Of a DNA stretch of 34,439 bases, positions 23,341-30,463 are shown piece after piece (position 1 is the stretch's first letter; each line of letters starts with the position of its first letter). The notes beneath the pieces were generated by a model. It ran no database searches. It was given only the letters and a program-made list of their open reading frames with translations, and was not told the DNA's origin. The stretch comes from Mycobacterium sp. 852013-50091_SCH5140682. GTDB lineage: Bacteria; Actinomycetota; Actinomycetes; Mycobacteriales; Mycobacteriaceae. Position numbers and translations under genes: made by a program. Location: assembly GCF_001665685.1 (NCBI RefSeq), contig NZ_LZTB01000076.1, positions 1 to 34,439 of the forward strand. The letters are read 5' to 3'.

Positions 23341-24414
23341 ATGGCCATCCGCGTCGCGCACATCGGCACCGGCAATGTCGGCAGGCTGGCCCTGACCGGG
23401 CTGCTGACCAACCCCCGCTACGAGCTCACCACGCTGTGCGTCTCGACGGCGGCGAAGATCGGTAAGGATGCGGGCGAACTTGCCGGCCTTGTCATTTCGA
23501 CAGGCGTCGCCGCGGTCGGCGATCTCGACGCCGTGATCGCCGCCAAACCGGACTGCGCCGTCTACTGCGCGATGGGCGACACCCGTGGACCGGAGGCGAT
23601 CACCGACGTGGTGCGGCTGCTGGCGGCGGGCATCAACGTCGTCGGCTCGGCGCCCGTCGTGCTGCAGTACCCGTGGCACCTCATGCCCGGCAAATACATC
23701 GCAGCCATCGAGGAAGCCGCACAAGCCGGCGGGGCGAGCCTGTTCATCACCGGCGTGGATCCCGGGTTCGCCAACGACCTGATCCCGTTCGCACTCGCTG
23801 GTACGTGCCAGAGCATCCGGCAGGTGCGCTGCATGGAGATCGCCGACTACGCGACCTACGACGGCGTCACCGTGATGTTCGACGTGATGGGCTTCGGCAA
23901 GCCGCTCGACGAAACACCGCTGCTGTTCCAGCCCGGCGTGCTCAGCATCGCGTGGGGCACCTCCATCCGACAGCTGGCCGCGGGGCTGGACATCGAGATC
24001 GACGACATCACCGAGGTGTGCGAAAAGGAGCCCGCCCCAGAGTCTTTCGACGTTGCCGCGGGCCACATCGCCGCAGGCACGGTGGCGGCCATGCGGTTCG
24101 AGATCCGGGGCATGGTCCGCGGTGAACCGGTGATCGTGATCGAGCATGTCACCCGACTGCGCGAGGATCTGCGACCGGATTGGGCACAGCCGGCCCAGCC
24201 GGGCGGGTCGTATCGCGTCGAGATCGTCGGGGAACCGTCCTACTCCGTCGACATCTGCCCCAGCAGCCGCAAGGGCGACCACAACCATGCCGCGATCGTC
24301 GCGGCGGCCGGCCGCATCGTCAACGCGATACCGGACGTGGTGGCAGCGCCTCCCGGCATCCGGACCACGCTGGACCTGCCGCTGGTGACCGGCAAGGGCC
24401 TCTTCGGGCTCTAA
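23341..24414 (+). CDS. DapB-like NAD(P)-dependent dehydrogenase
   Basis: A 357-residue protein. The N-terminal Rossmann domain has VAHIGTGNVGRLALTGL (GxGxxG) and belongs to the dihydrodipicolinate-reductase N-terminal family. The larger C-terminal domain has FITGVDPGFANDLIPFAL and a late GDHNHAAIVAAAGRIVNAIP. This branch includes 2,4-diaminopentanoate dehydrogenase-like enzymes, and several uncharacterised paralogues occur in mycobacteria. It is not the lysine-pathway DapB, which is shorter. The substrate is unknown; the shared KstR-type operator with the SDR gene suggests a steroid-related oxidoreductase. There is no Shine-Dalgarno before the ATG; CATACT at 23327-23332 could be the -10 of a leaderless transcript. 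Its stop codon overlaps the convergent HAD gene by 4 bp. Confidence 0.87.
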   Translation: MAIRVAHIGTGNVGRLALTGLLTNPRYELTTLCVSTAAKIGKDAGELAGLVISTGVAAVGDLDAVIAAKPDCAVYCAMGDTRGPEAITDVVRLLAAGINVVGSAPVVLQYPWHLMPGKYIAAIEEAAQAGGASLFITGVDPGFANDLIPFALAGTCQSIRQVRCMEIADYATYDGVTVMFDVMGFGKPLDETPLLFQPGVLSIAWGTSIRQLAAGLDIEIDDITEVCEKEPAPESFDVAAGHIAAGTVAAMRFEIRGMVRGEPVIVIEHVTRLREDLRPDWAQPAQPGGSYRVEIVGEPSYSVDICPSSRKGDHNHAAIVAAAGRIVNAIPDVVAAPPGIRTTLDLPLVTGKGLFGL

Positions 24415-25136
24415 CGTGCCCGCTGGACCGTCAGTACCGGCCAATCGCGCTCGACCGCCACCGCGGCCAGGCCGGGCCGGGGATTCACCGGCCGGGGGTG
24501 GCCCACCAGCCGCATCAATGCGCCGTCCTCACCGCCGTCTGCGTAGAAGTAACTGCGATCCAGCTCGACGTCCTTGTCCGCGCAGAACCGTTGCACCGCA
24601 TCGGCTTTGCGCGCACCCCAGACGATGGGCCGGATCACATTGCCGGTCAGCAGGCCCTGCCCGTCGGTCTCGAAGTGATTGCACAGCACGTGGTCGATGC
24701 CGAGATGACGCGCGACCGGTTCGGCGTGGATGGTCAGCGCCGACGAGCTCATCACCACGGTGTGGCCGCGTTCCTGATGGCGCCGGACCACCTCGCGCAT
24801 GTGCGGGTAGACCCTGTCGAGGATGTGGCGCGTGAACAACTGCTCCCCCAAGGCGTCGAGTTGCTGCAACGACTCACCTCGCAGGTAGCCCGCGGCCCGC
24901 ACGATCAACCGCTCGAACGGCATGCGGCCCAGCCGGTAGCGCACCGAGGCCTCGATGATCCCCAGGATCTCCCCGACCGCGGCCTGCCGATTGCGGATCC
25001 GATGCCCGGCGTGGGCCGTGGCCGTGAACCCGTCGACGAGCGTCCCGTCCAGGTCGAAGAACGCCCCCACCCGCGCGCCGCCTGGGCCGTCGCCGATTTC
25101 GGCCAGGGATTCAGGTGGCGACAAGGTGCGGCCCAT
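24411..25136 (-). CDS. HAD-IB family phosphatase (SerB-like)
   Basis: A 241-residue HAD hydrolase. Motif I is FFDLDGTLVDG with nucleophile Asp28 and general acid Asp30. Motif II is the VVMSSSALT serine. A Lys in WGARKADAVQ is motif III, and YADGGEDGALM is a slightly altered motif IV (usually YADSxxDxPML). The helical C1 cap between motifs I and II places it in subfamily IB, like SerB and the phosphatase half of mycobacterial HAD-acyltransferase fusions (Rv2483c); no acyltransferase domain is present here. The likely role is dephosphorylation of a small phosphate ester. The ATG at 25136 is the last sensible start; the frame is open far upstream, but that part is antisense to the flavoprotein gene. 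It is divergent from that gene across a KstR-type site. Confidence 0.87.
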   Translation of the reverse strand: MGRTLSPPESLAEIGDGPGGARVGAFFDLDGTLVDGFTATAHAGHRIRNRQAAVGEILGIIEASVRYRLGRMPFERLIVRAAGYLRGESLQQLDALGEQLFTRHILDRVYPHMREVVRRHQERGHTVVMSSSALTIHAEPVARHLGIDHVLCNHFETDGQGLLTGNVIRPIVWGARKADAVQRFCADKDVELDRSYFYADGGEDGALMRLVGHPRPVNPRPGLAAVAVERDWPVLTVQRAR

Positions 25137-25276
25137 GCAAGCAAGTAGATCAAGCCGGGCCGCACTCCGCGAATCCTTAATGGAGCACCGACGTTCCCCG
25201 ACGACACCCCGTCGGCGGGAATTTCGGAGCATTTTGCCCGGGTCCCGCCCCGCAGCGGCGCTTCGGAGTACTAAAC

Positions 25277-25290
25277 TAGAACACGTTTCA
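25277..25290. promoter_or_regulatory. KstR-type operator (exact motif match), site 2
   Basis: TAGAACACGTTTCA fits TNNAACNNGTTNNA at all eight fixed positions. It lies in the 201-bp divergent region between the HAD phosphatase and the flavoprotein gene, 47 bp upstream of the latter's ATG. Confidence 0.65.
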
Positions 25291-25337
25291 GTCGTTTGGT
25301 CATGATTTCGCACCGCCCCCGCTTGGAGGAAGCCCGC

Positions 25338-26468
25338 ATGCACACCGCACTCTGCGACGAACTCGGTATCGAATTTCCGATCTTCGCCTTCACCCACTGC
25401 CGCGATGTCGTCGTGGCCGTGTCCAAGGCCGGCGGGTTCGGCGTCCTCGGCGCGGTCGGCTTCACCCCTGAGCAACTCGAGATCGAACTCAACTGGATCG
25501 ACGAGCACATCGGCGACCATCCGTACGGCGTCGACATCGTGATCCCGAACAAGTACGAAGGCATGGACACCAACATGTCCGCCGACGAATTGAAAACCAT
25601 GCTGCAGTCGCTGGTTCCGCAAGAGCACCTCGACTTCGCCCGCAAGATCCTCGCCGACCACGGCGTGCCCGTGGAACACAGCGACGACGACGCGCTGCAA
25701 CTGCTCGGCTGGACCGAGGCCACCGCGACACCGCAGGTCGAGGTGGCGCTGCGGCACCCGAAGATGACCCTGATCGCCAACGCGCTCGGCACGCCACCGG
25801 CCGACATGATCAAGCACATCCACGACGAGGGCCGCAAGGTCGCGGCGCTGTGCGGCTCGCCCTCGCAGGCCCGCAAGCACGCCGATGCCGGTGTCGACAT
25901 CATCATCGCGCAGGGCGGCGAGGCAGGCGGGCACAGCGGCGAAGTCGGGTCGATCGTGCTGTGGCCGCAGGTGGTCAAGGAGGTTGCGCCGGTTCCGGTC
26001 CTGGCCGCAGGCGGTATCGGCAGCGGTCAGCAGATCGCCGCCGCGCTGGCGCTCGGCGCACAGGGCGCCTGGACCGGATCGCAGTGGGTCATGGTCGAGG
26101 AATCCGAGCACACCGAGCAGCAGCACGCCGCCTACGCCAAGGCCACCAGCCGCGACACCGTCCGCAGCCGGTCCTTCACCGGCAAGCCGGCTCGCATGCT
26201 GCGCAACGACTGGACCGACGCCTGGGAGAACCCGGACAACCCGAAGCCGCTCGGAATGCCGTTGCAGTACATGGTGTCCGGCATGGCGGTTGCCGCAACG
26301 CACAAATATCCGAACGAGAGCGTCGACGTCGCGTTCAACCCGGTGGGCCAGGTGGTCGGGCAGTTCACCAAGGTGGAGAAGACCTCTGCCGTCATCGAAC
26401 GCTGGGTGCAGGAGTACCTGGAGGCCACCGGCAGGCTCAATGAACTCAATGAGGCTGCCGGCGTGTGA
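25338..26468 (+). CDS. Nitronate monooxygenase/2-nitropropane dioxygenase-family flavoprotein
   Basis: A 376-residue FMN-dependent TIM-barrel protein. Family landmarks are a N-terminal AVSKAGGFGVLGAVGF, the middle AALCGSPSQARKHADAGVD, the FMN-phosphate region IIAQGGEAGGHSGEVG (with the conserved His) and VLAAGGIGSGQQIAAALALG with a downstream GAWTGSQW. Relatives oxidise nitronates, but several mycobacterial paralogues act on acyl-CoA-type substrates, for example IpdC (Rv3553) in steroid ring degradation. The KstR-type site upstream suggests this one is steroid-linked too. The ATG at 25338 has GGAGG 8 bp upstream; an ATG at 25296 is in frame without a ribosome binding site. A 308-bp intergenic stretch follows. 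Confidence 0.9.
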   Translation: MHTALCDELGIEFPIFAFTHCRDVVVAVSKAGGFGVLGAVGFTPEQLEIELNWIDEHIGDHPYGVDIVIPNKYEGMDTNMSADELKTMLQSLVPQEHLDFARKILADHGVPVEHSDDDALQLLGWTEATATPQVEVALRHPKMTLIANALGTPPADMIKHIHDEGRKVAALCGSPSQARKHADAGVDIIIAQGGEAGGHSGEVGSIVLWPQVVKEVAPVPVLAAGGIGSGQQIAAALALGAQGAWTGSQWVMVEESEHTEQQHAAYAKATSRDTVRSRSFTGKPARMLRNDWTDAWENPDNPKPLGMPLQYMVSGMAVAATHKYPNESVDVAFNPVGQVVGQFTKVEKTSAVIERWVQEYLEATGRLNELNEAAGV

Positions 26469-26676
26469 CTTTCACGCCCCCGCTCTGGCCGAGGACCACT
26501 CCGCCGAGGATTGCGGTCAGTATGTGGCTGTTGCAATTTTGGCGGTTTGTCGGCGCGACGGTGGCGAGGTTGGACTGAATTCGTCTCCACGAGTGAACTG
26601 TCTCCGAAATCCGGCGCTCAAATTCGCAGAGGGTTCACGCTCGCGGTAGGCAGTGGGTGTCGCAGTGCTTACGTCT

Positions 26677-26707
26677 CGGATTGCAGCCACCGGGTGGCTG
26701 CAATCCG
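26677..26707. repeat. Perfect 14-bp inverted repeat, 3-base loop
   Basis: Arms CGGATTGCAGCCAC (26677-26690) and GTGGCTGCAATCCG (26694-26707) around CGG. It could be a terminator stem for the flavoprotein transcript (no U-tract) or an operator. It shares the core TGCAGCC...GGCTGCA with the ArsR-SRPBCC operator at 2882-2901. Confidence 0.55.
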
Positions 26708-26739
26708 CGGCCTAAGCGCTGGACCACAGGCCCTCTGAC

Positions 26740-26759
26740 TATGTATGGTTGCATACATA
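26740..26759. promoter_or_regulatory. Probable TetR operator
   Basis: TATGTATG-GTTG-CATACATA: perfect 8-bp arms with a 4-base spacer, AT-rich in a GC-rich genome. It ends 17 bp before the GTG of the TetR gene. Position and shape fit autoregulation of the TetR-oxidoreductase operon. Confidence 0.65.
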
Positions 26760-26776
26760 ATCGCGAAAGGGGCGAC

Positions 26777-27343
26777 GTGACGACACCACGCGAGCGCATG
26801 GTGGCCTCGGCTGCACTGCTGATCCGCGAACGCGGAGCACATCCGACGGCCATCGCCGACGTGCTACAGCACAGCGGTGCACCGCGCGGCTCGGCGTACC
26901 ACTACTTCCCCGGTGGACGCACCCAATTGCTCTGCGAAGCAATCGATTACGCGAATGACCAGATCGCAGCGCGCATCGCCAAGGCCGATAGTGCCACCGC
27001 TCTGCTCGACGGCATGATCGCCGGCTTCCGCAAGCAACTGCTCAACAGCGAGTTCCGCGCCGGATGCCCCGTCGTCGCCGTCGCGGTGGAGGCAGGCGAT
27101 CCGGACGACGGCGACTCGCCGGTCCGGGAGCGCGCCGCCGCGGCGTTTCACCGCTGGACCGGACAGATCGTCGAGCGACTGCAGAACGACGGTGTGGCGG
27201 CCGACCGTGCCGAAGAACTCGCCATGCTGATCATCAGCTCGATCGAAGGCGCGGTCGTCATCGCCCGCGCAACCCGCGACGTCAAACCGCTCGACCTGAT
27301 CCACCGCCAATTGCGCGAACAACTGGCGGCAGCAACCCGCTGA
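26777..27343 (+). CDS. TetR-family regulator, LmrA/YxaF type
   Basis: A 188-residue repressor. The N-terminal helix-turn-helix spans about residues 8-50 (MVASAALLIRERGAHPT; IADVLQHSGAPRGSAYHYF). The C-terminal ligand-binding domain has FRAGCPVVAVAVEAGD and matches the LmrA/YxaF C-terminal family, whose members respond to small hydrophobic or aromatic inducers. The GTG at 26777 is preferred because GAAAGGGG lies about 6 bp upstream and the HTH follows at normal distance; the frame is open further up but crosses the operator. It lies 25 bp before the molybdopterin oxidoreductase on the same strand, so it probably represses itself and that gene. Confidence 0.9.
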   Translation: MTTPRERMVASAALLIRERGAHPTAIADVLQHSGAPRGSAYHYFPGGRTQLLCEAIDYANDQIAARIAKADSATALLDGMIAGFRKQLLNSEFRAGCPVVAVAVEAGDPDDGDSPVRERAAAAFHRWTGQIVERLQNDGVAADRAEELAMLIISSIEGAVVIARATRDVKPLDLIHRQLREQLAAATR

Positions 27344-27368
27344 GCCCTACCACCCGAAGGACACCGCC

Positions 27369-29621
27369 ATGACGGTCGACCAATGGCAGCCCACCGCATG
27401 CATCTTGTGCGAATGCAACTGCGGCATCGTGGTGCAGACCGAAGGGAGGGCCATCACCAAGATCCGCGGCGACAAGGACCACCCGGCATCCCAGGGTTAC
27501 ACCTGCAACAAGGCGCTGCGGCTCGACCACTACCAGAGCAGCACCAATCGGTTGACCTCGCCGCTGCGACGCCGCCCGGACGGATCGTATGAGGAGATCG
27601 ACTGGGACACAGCCATTTCGGAGATCGCAGCCAGGTTCCTGCAGATCCGCGACAGCCACGGCGGCGACAAGATCTTCTACTACGGCGGCGGCGGTCAAGG
27701 TAACCATCTCGGTGGCGCGTACAGCGGGGCGTTCCTCAAAGCTATCGGGTCGCGGTACCGGTCAAACGCCTTGGCACAGGAGAAGACCGGCGAGGCCTGG
27801 GTCGATGCGCACCTGTACGGCGGGCACACCCGGGGCGAGTTCGAACACGCCGAGGTTGCGGTGTTCGTCGGCAAGAACCCGTGGATGTCGCAGAGTTTCC
27901 CGCGCGCCCGCGTGGTGCTCAACGAGATCGCCAAGGATCCGGGCCGCGCGATGATCGTCATCGACCCGGTCATCACCGACACCGCCAGGATGGCCGACTT
28001 CCATCTGCGGGTGCGCCCCGGCACCGACGCGTGGTGTCTGGCCGCGATGGCCGCCATTCTGGTTCAGGAGAACCTGTGCGACGAAGCGTTTTTGGCCGCA
28101 CACGTCAACGGCGCCGATGCGGTCCGCGAGGTGCTGCAACAGGTGCCGGTCGGCGAGTACGCGGCGCACTGCGGCGTCGACGAAACCCTGCTGCGCCGGG
28201 CAGTGCGCCGCATCGCCGCGGCCGAGAGCGTGGCCGTGTTCGAAGACCTGGGCATTCAGCAGGCACCCAACAGCACACTGTGCTCGTACCTCAACAAGAT
28301 GCTCTGGATCCTCACCGGTAATTTCGCCAAACGCGGTGGGCAGCACCTGCATTCGTCCTTTGCGCCGTTGTTCGGATCGGGCGGGGTCGGCCGCAGCCCG
28401 GTCACCGGCGCGCCGGTGATCGCCGGTCTGGTGCCTTCGAACGTCGTGCCGCAGGAGATCCTCACCGATCATCCCGACCGCTTCCGCGCGATGATCGTGG
28501 AGAGCAGCAATCCGGCGCACTCGGTCGCCGACTCTGCGGCGGTACGCGCGGCGTTGCAGTCACTGGAACTGCTGGTCGTGATCGACGTCGCCATGACGGA
28601 AACGGCGCGGCTGGCCCACTACGTGCTGCCCGCGGCGAATCAGTTCGAGAAGGCCGAAGCGACGTTCTTCAATCTCGAGTTCCCGCACAACACCTTTCAC
28701 CTGCGCCACCGGCTGTTCGAACCACTGCCGGGCACGCTGCCCGAGCCCGAGATCTGGGCCCGGTTGGTCCGGGCCATCGGCGTGGTCGACGACGCCGAAC
28801 TGCAGCCGCTACGGCGCGCCGCGCGCGACGGGTTGGACGCTTACGCCGCAGCGTTTCTCGGTGCGGTGGGAGCCAATCCGGCGCTGGGCCGGGTGCTGCC
28901 GTACGTCCTCTACGAGACGCTGGGGCCTGCGCTGCCGGACGGCCTGGCCGGCGCCGCGGCCCTGTGGGGACTGGCCCAGAAGACCGCCATGTCATATCCG
29001 GACGCCGTGCGCCGGGCCGGGCACGCCGACGGCAACGCGCTTTTCGAGGCCATCCTGGCCGGCCGCTCCGGGGTGACCTTCACTGTGCACGAGTATCGGG
29101 ATGACTTCGCGTTGATCAGCCACGCCGACCACAAGATCGCTCTGGACATGCCCGAGATGCTCGATGCCGTAAGGGCTTTGCCGTCCATGCCGACGGCGCT
29201 GACCTCAGCGGAGTTCCCGCTGGTGCTGTCCGCCGGGGAGCGGCGGGCCTACACCGCCAACGACATCTTCCGCGACCCCGGCTGGCGCAAGCGCGACACC
29301 GAGGGCGCGTTACGGATCAGTGTCGAGGATGCCCGCGCCATCGGCCTGAGCGACGGTGACCGGGCCAGGATCACCACCGCGACGGGTAGCGCCGAGGCGA
29401 GCGTGGAGGTCAGCGATGCGATGCTGCCCGGGCACATCTCGCTACCGAACGGATTCGGTCTGGATTACACCGACGCCGACGGCCGTGCGGTGACACCGGG
29501 GGTCGCTCCCAATGAACTGACCGCCACGCAGTGGCGCGACGAATACGCGGGCACGCCGTGGCACAAGCATGTCCCCGCCCGGGTTGAGCCGGTGCCGGTC
29601 GTCAGCGTCCCCGGGCTCTGA
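27369..29621 (+). CDS. Molybdopterin (bis-MGD) oxidoreductase with N-terminal 4Fe-4S cluster
   Basis: A 750-residue member of the DMSO reductase superfamily, close in form to formate dehydrogenase alpha and assimilatory nitrate reductase. The 4Fe-4S ligands are Cys11, Cys14, Cys18 and Cys46 (CILCECNC; GYTCNK), followed by the conserved Lys48 used in electron transfer. MGD-binding blocks follow (YYGGGGQGNHLG, VFVGKNPWMSQ, VVIDVAMTETARLAHYVLP), and the C-terminal molydopterin-dinucleotide-binding barrel begins near residue 615 (LVLSAGERRAYTAND). No Tat signal, so it is cytosolic. In the usual Mo-ligand region (residues 134-144, ALAQEKTGEAW) there is no Cys, Sec (UGA) or Ser. Electron donor and substrate are unknown. 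GAAGGA precedes the ATG. It is co-directional with the TetR gene. Confidence 0.9.
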   Translation: MTVDQWQPTACILCECNCGIVVQTEGRAITKIRGDKDHPASQGYTCNKALRLDHYQSSTNRLTSPLRRRPDGSYEEIDWDTAISEIAARFLQIRDSHGGDKIFYYGGGGQGNHLGGAYSGAFLKAIGSRYRSNALAQEKTGEAWVDAHLYGGHTRGEFEHAEVAVFVGKNPWMSQSFPRARVVLNEIAKDPGRAMIVIDPVITDTARMADFHLRVRPGTDAWCLAAMAAILVQENLCDEAFLAAHVNGADAVREVLQQVPVGEYAAHCGVDETLLRRAVRRIAAAESVAVFEDLGIQQAPNSTLCSYLNKMLWILTGNFAKRGGQHLHSSFAPLFGSGGVGRSPVTGAPVIAGLVPSNVVPQEILTDHPDRFRAMIVESSNPAHSVADSAAVRAALQSLELLVVIDVAMTETARLAHYVLPAANQFEKAEATFFNLEFPHNTFHLRHRLFEPLPGTLPEPEIWARLVRAIGVVDDAELQPLRRAARDGLDAYAAAFLGAVGANPALGRVLPYVLYETLGPALPDGLAGAAALWGLAQKTAMSYPDAVRRAGHADGNALFEAILAGRSGVTFTVHEYRDDFALISHADHKIALDMPEMLDAVRALPSMPTALTSAEFPLVLSAGERRAYTANDIFRDPGWRKRDTEGALRISVEDARAIGLSDGDRARITTATGSAEASVEVSDAMLPGHISLPNGFGLDYTDADGRAVTPGVAPNELTATQWRDEYAGTPWHKHVPARVEPVPVVSVPGL

Positions 29622-29636
29622 GCCCGCCGGCCGCGC

Positions 29637-30257
29637 TCAGGGCAGCGGCGGAGCCGGATCGGCCGGCGGCGGCGCGAAGGGATTCCACGGCGCAGGCGGC
29701 GGCGGTGCCGGGACATTTGCTGGAGCCGGCACGGTCCCGGGTGCCGGTGCCGCAGCGGGAGCAGGTGCGCCGGGCAGGACGGGGCCTGCCGGGGCGACGG
29801 TGTTCGGCCCGGGCGCTCCCTGCAGCGCAGGGCCGCCGGGTGAGAGCGGCACGTTCGGGCCAGGTGCCTGATTGGGGATCGGGGTGCTCATGTTGCGCTG
29901 CGCGAGGCCCAGCAGCAGCGCCTGCTTGCCGCTGATCTCGTTGTTCTGGACCGCGTGCCACAGATCCTTCAGATAGCTCACGTTGGGGCTGTCAGGGTCC
30001 TGCGCGCTGGGATCCATGGTCGATCCCGGCGGCAGCGAGTCCGGACTGGCCAGATGCGGAATGCCCGAAGGCGGTGCCGGAAGCGCACCAGGGGCGGCCG
30101 GATCGGCCGCCTGGGGCGCCGGTGCGGCGCCGGGATCGGGGGGCGGTACTGGCAAGCCTGGATCGGCTGACGCCGCCGCTGCGATCATCAGCGCGACGAC
30201 GGGAGCCGATGCGCAGCACGCAGCCGCACACGCAAGCTTTCGGATGTCGACGGTCAT
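29637..30257 (-). CDS. Secreted proline/alanine-rich protein
   Basis: A 206-residue exported protein. The Sec signal peptide spans residues 1 to about 32 (MTVDIRKLACAAACCAS..., ending AAASADP). The mature chain has two Pro/Ala-rich arms flanking a short conserved folded block (VSYLKDLWHAVQNNEISGKQ, then ALLLGLAQRN). The C-terminal arm has repeated PAP/PPP units. Such proteins are usually cell-wall-associated in mycobacteria and often glycosylated on Thr/Ser; no catalytic motif is seen. The ATG at 30257 follows GAGAGG. It is divergent from the CYP125 gene across a KstR-type site and convergent with the oxidoreductase (15-bp gap). Whether KstR controls it is open. Confidence 0.8.
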   Translation of the reverse strand: MTVDIRKLACAAACCASAPVVALMIAAAASADPGLPVPPPDPGAAPAPQAADPAAPGALPAPPSGIPHLASPDSLPPGSTMDPSAQDPDSPNVSYLKDLWHAVQNNEISGKQALLLGLAQRNMSTPIPNQAPGPNVPLSPGGPALQGAPGPNTVAPAGPVLPGAPAPAAAPAPGTVPAPANVPAPPPPAPWNPFAPPPADPAPPLP

Positions 30258-30341
30258 CGGTGGCCTCTCGCTGTTACTCCAGTGGCTGATGGTAGCGCTG
30301 GGTCCATCGGCGGTGCCACCCAATCGTTACACCGGCAGAAT

Positions 30342-30355
30342 CGGAACACGTTCCA
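30342..30355. promoter_or_regulatory. KstR-type operator (7 of 8 fixed positions), site 3
   Basis: CGGAACACGTTCCA differs from TNNAACNNGTTNNA only at the first T. The palindrome GGAAC-AC-GTTCC is perfect. It lies 108 bp upstream of the CYP125 start and 84 bp upstream of the proline-rich gene. Confidence 0.55.
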
Positions 30356-30463
30356 AAACGGACGTCGTCCGACTTTGTGTAACCCGCTGCACACCGCCCC
30401 AACTGTGGTGTAGCAAGGAGACACAACACTACACAACGTCGTCGCGAGGGAGCACTCCACGCC

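Larger units (their letters stand above)
26469..26776. other. 308-bp intergenic region with two strong palindromes
   Basis: No gene seen. It contains a 31-bp hairpin/palindrome (26677-26707) and the TetR-operator-like palindrome (26740-26759). The first 200 bases after the flavoprotein stop show nothing I can name. Confidence 0.6.

Noticed and set aside
23263..24444. Open upstream extension of the SDR frame
   Set aside because: It is antisense to the DapB-like gene. The SDR fold begins at the ATG at 23262.
25137..26303. Open upstream extension of the HAD frame
   Set aside because: It is antisense to the flavoprotein gene and has no similarity to a HAD-linked domain.
30421..30437. Direct repeat ACACAAC-ACT-ACACAAC upstream of CYP125
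   Set aside because: Short and simple; it may be an operator but has no supporting partner or known motif.
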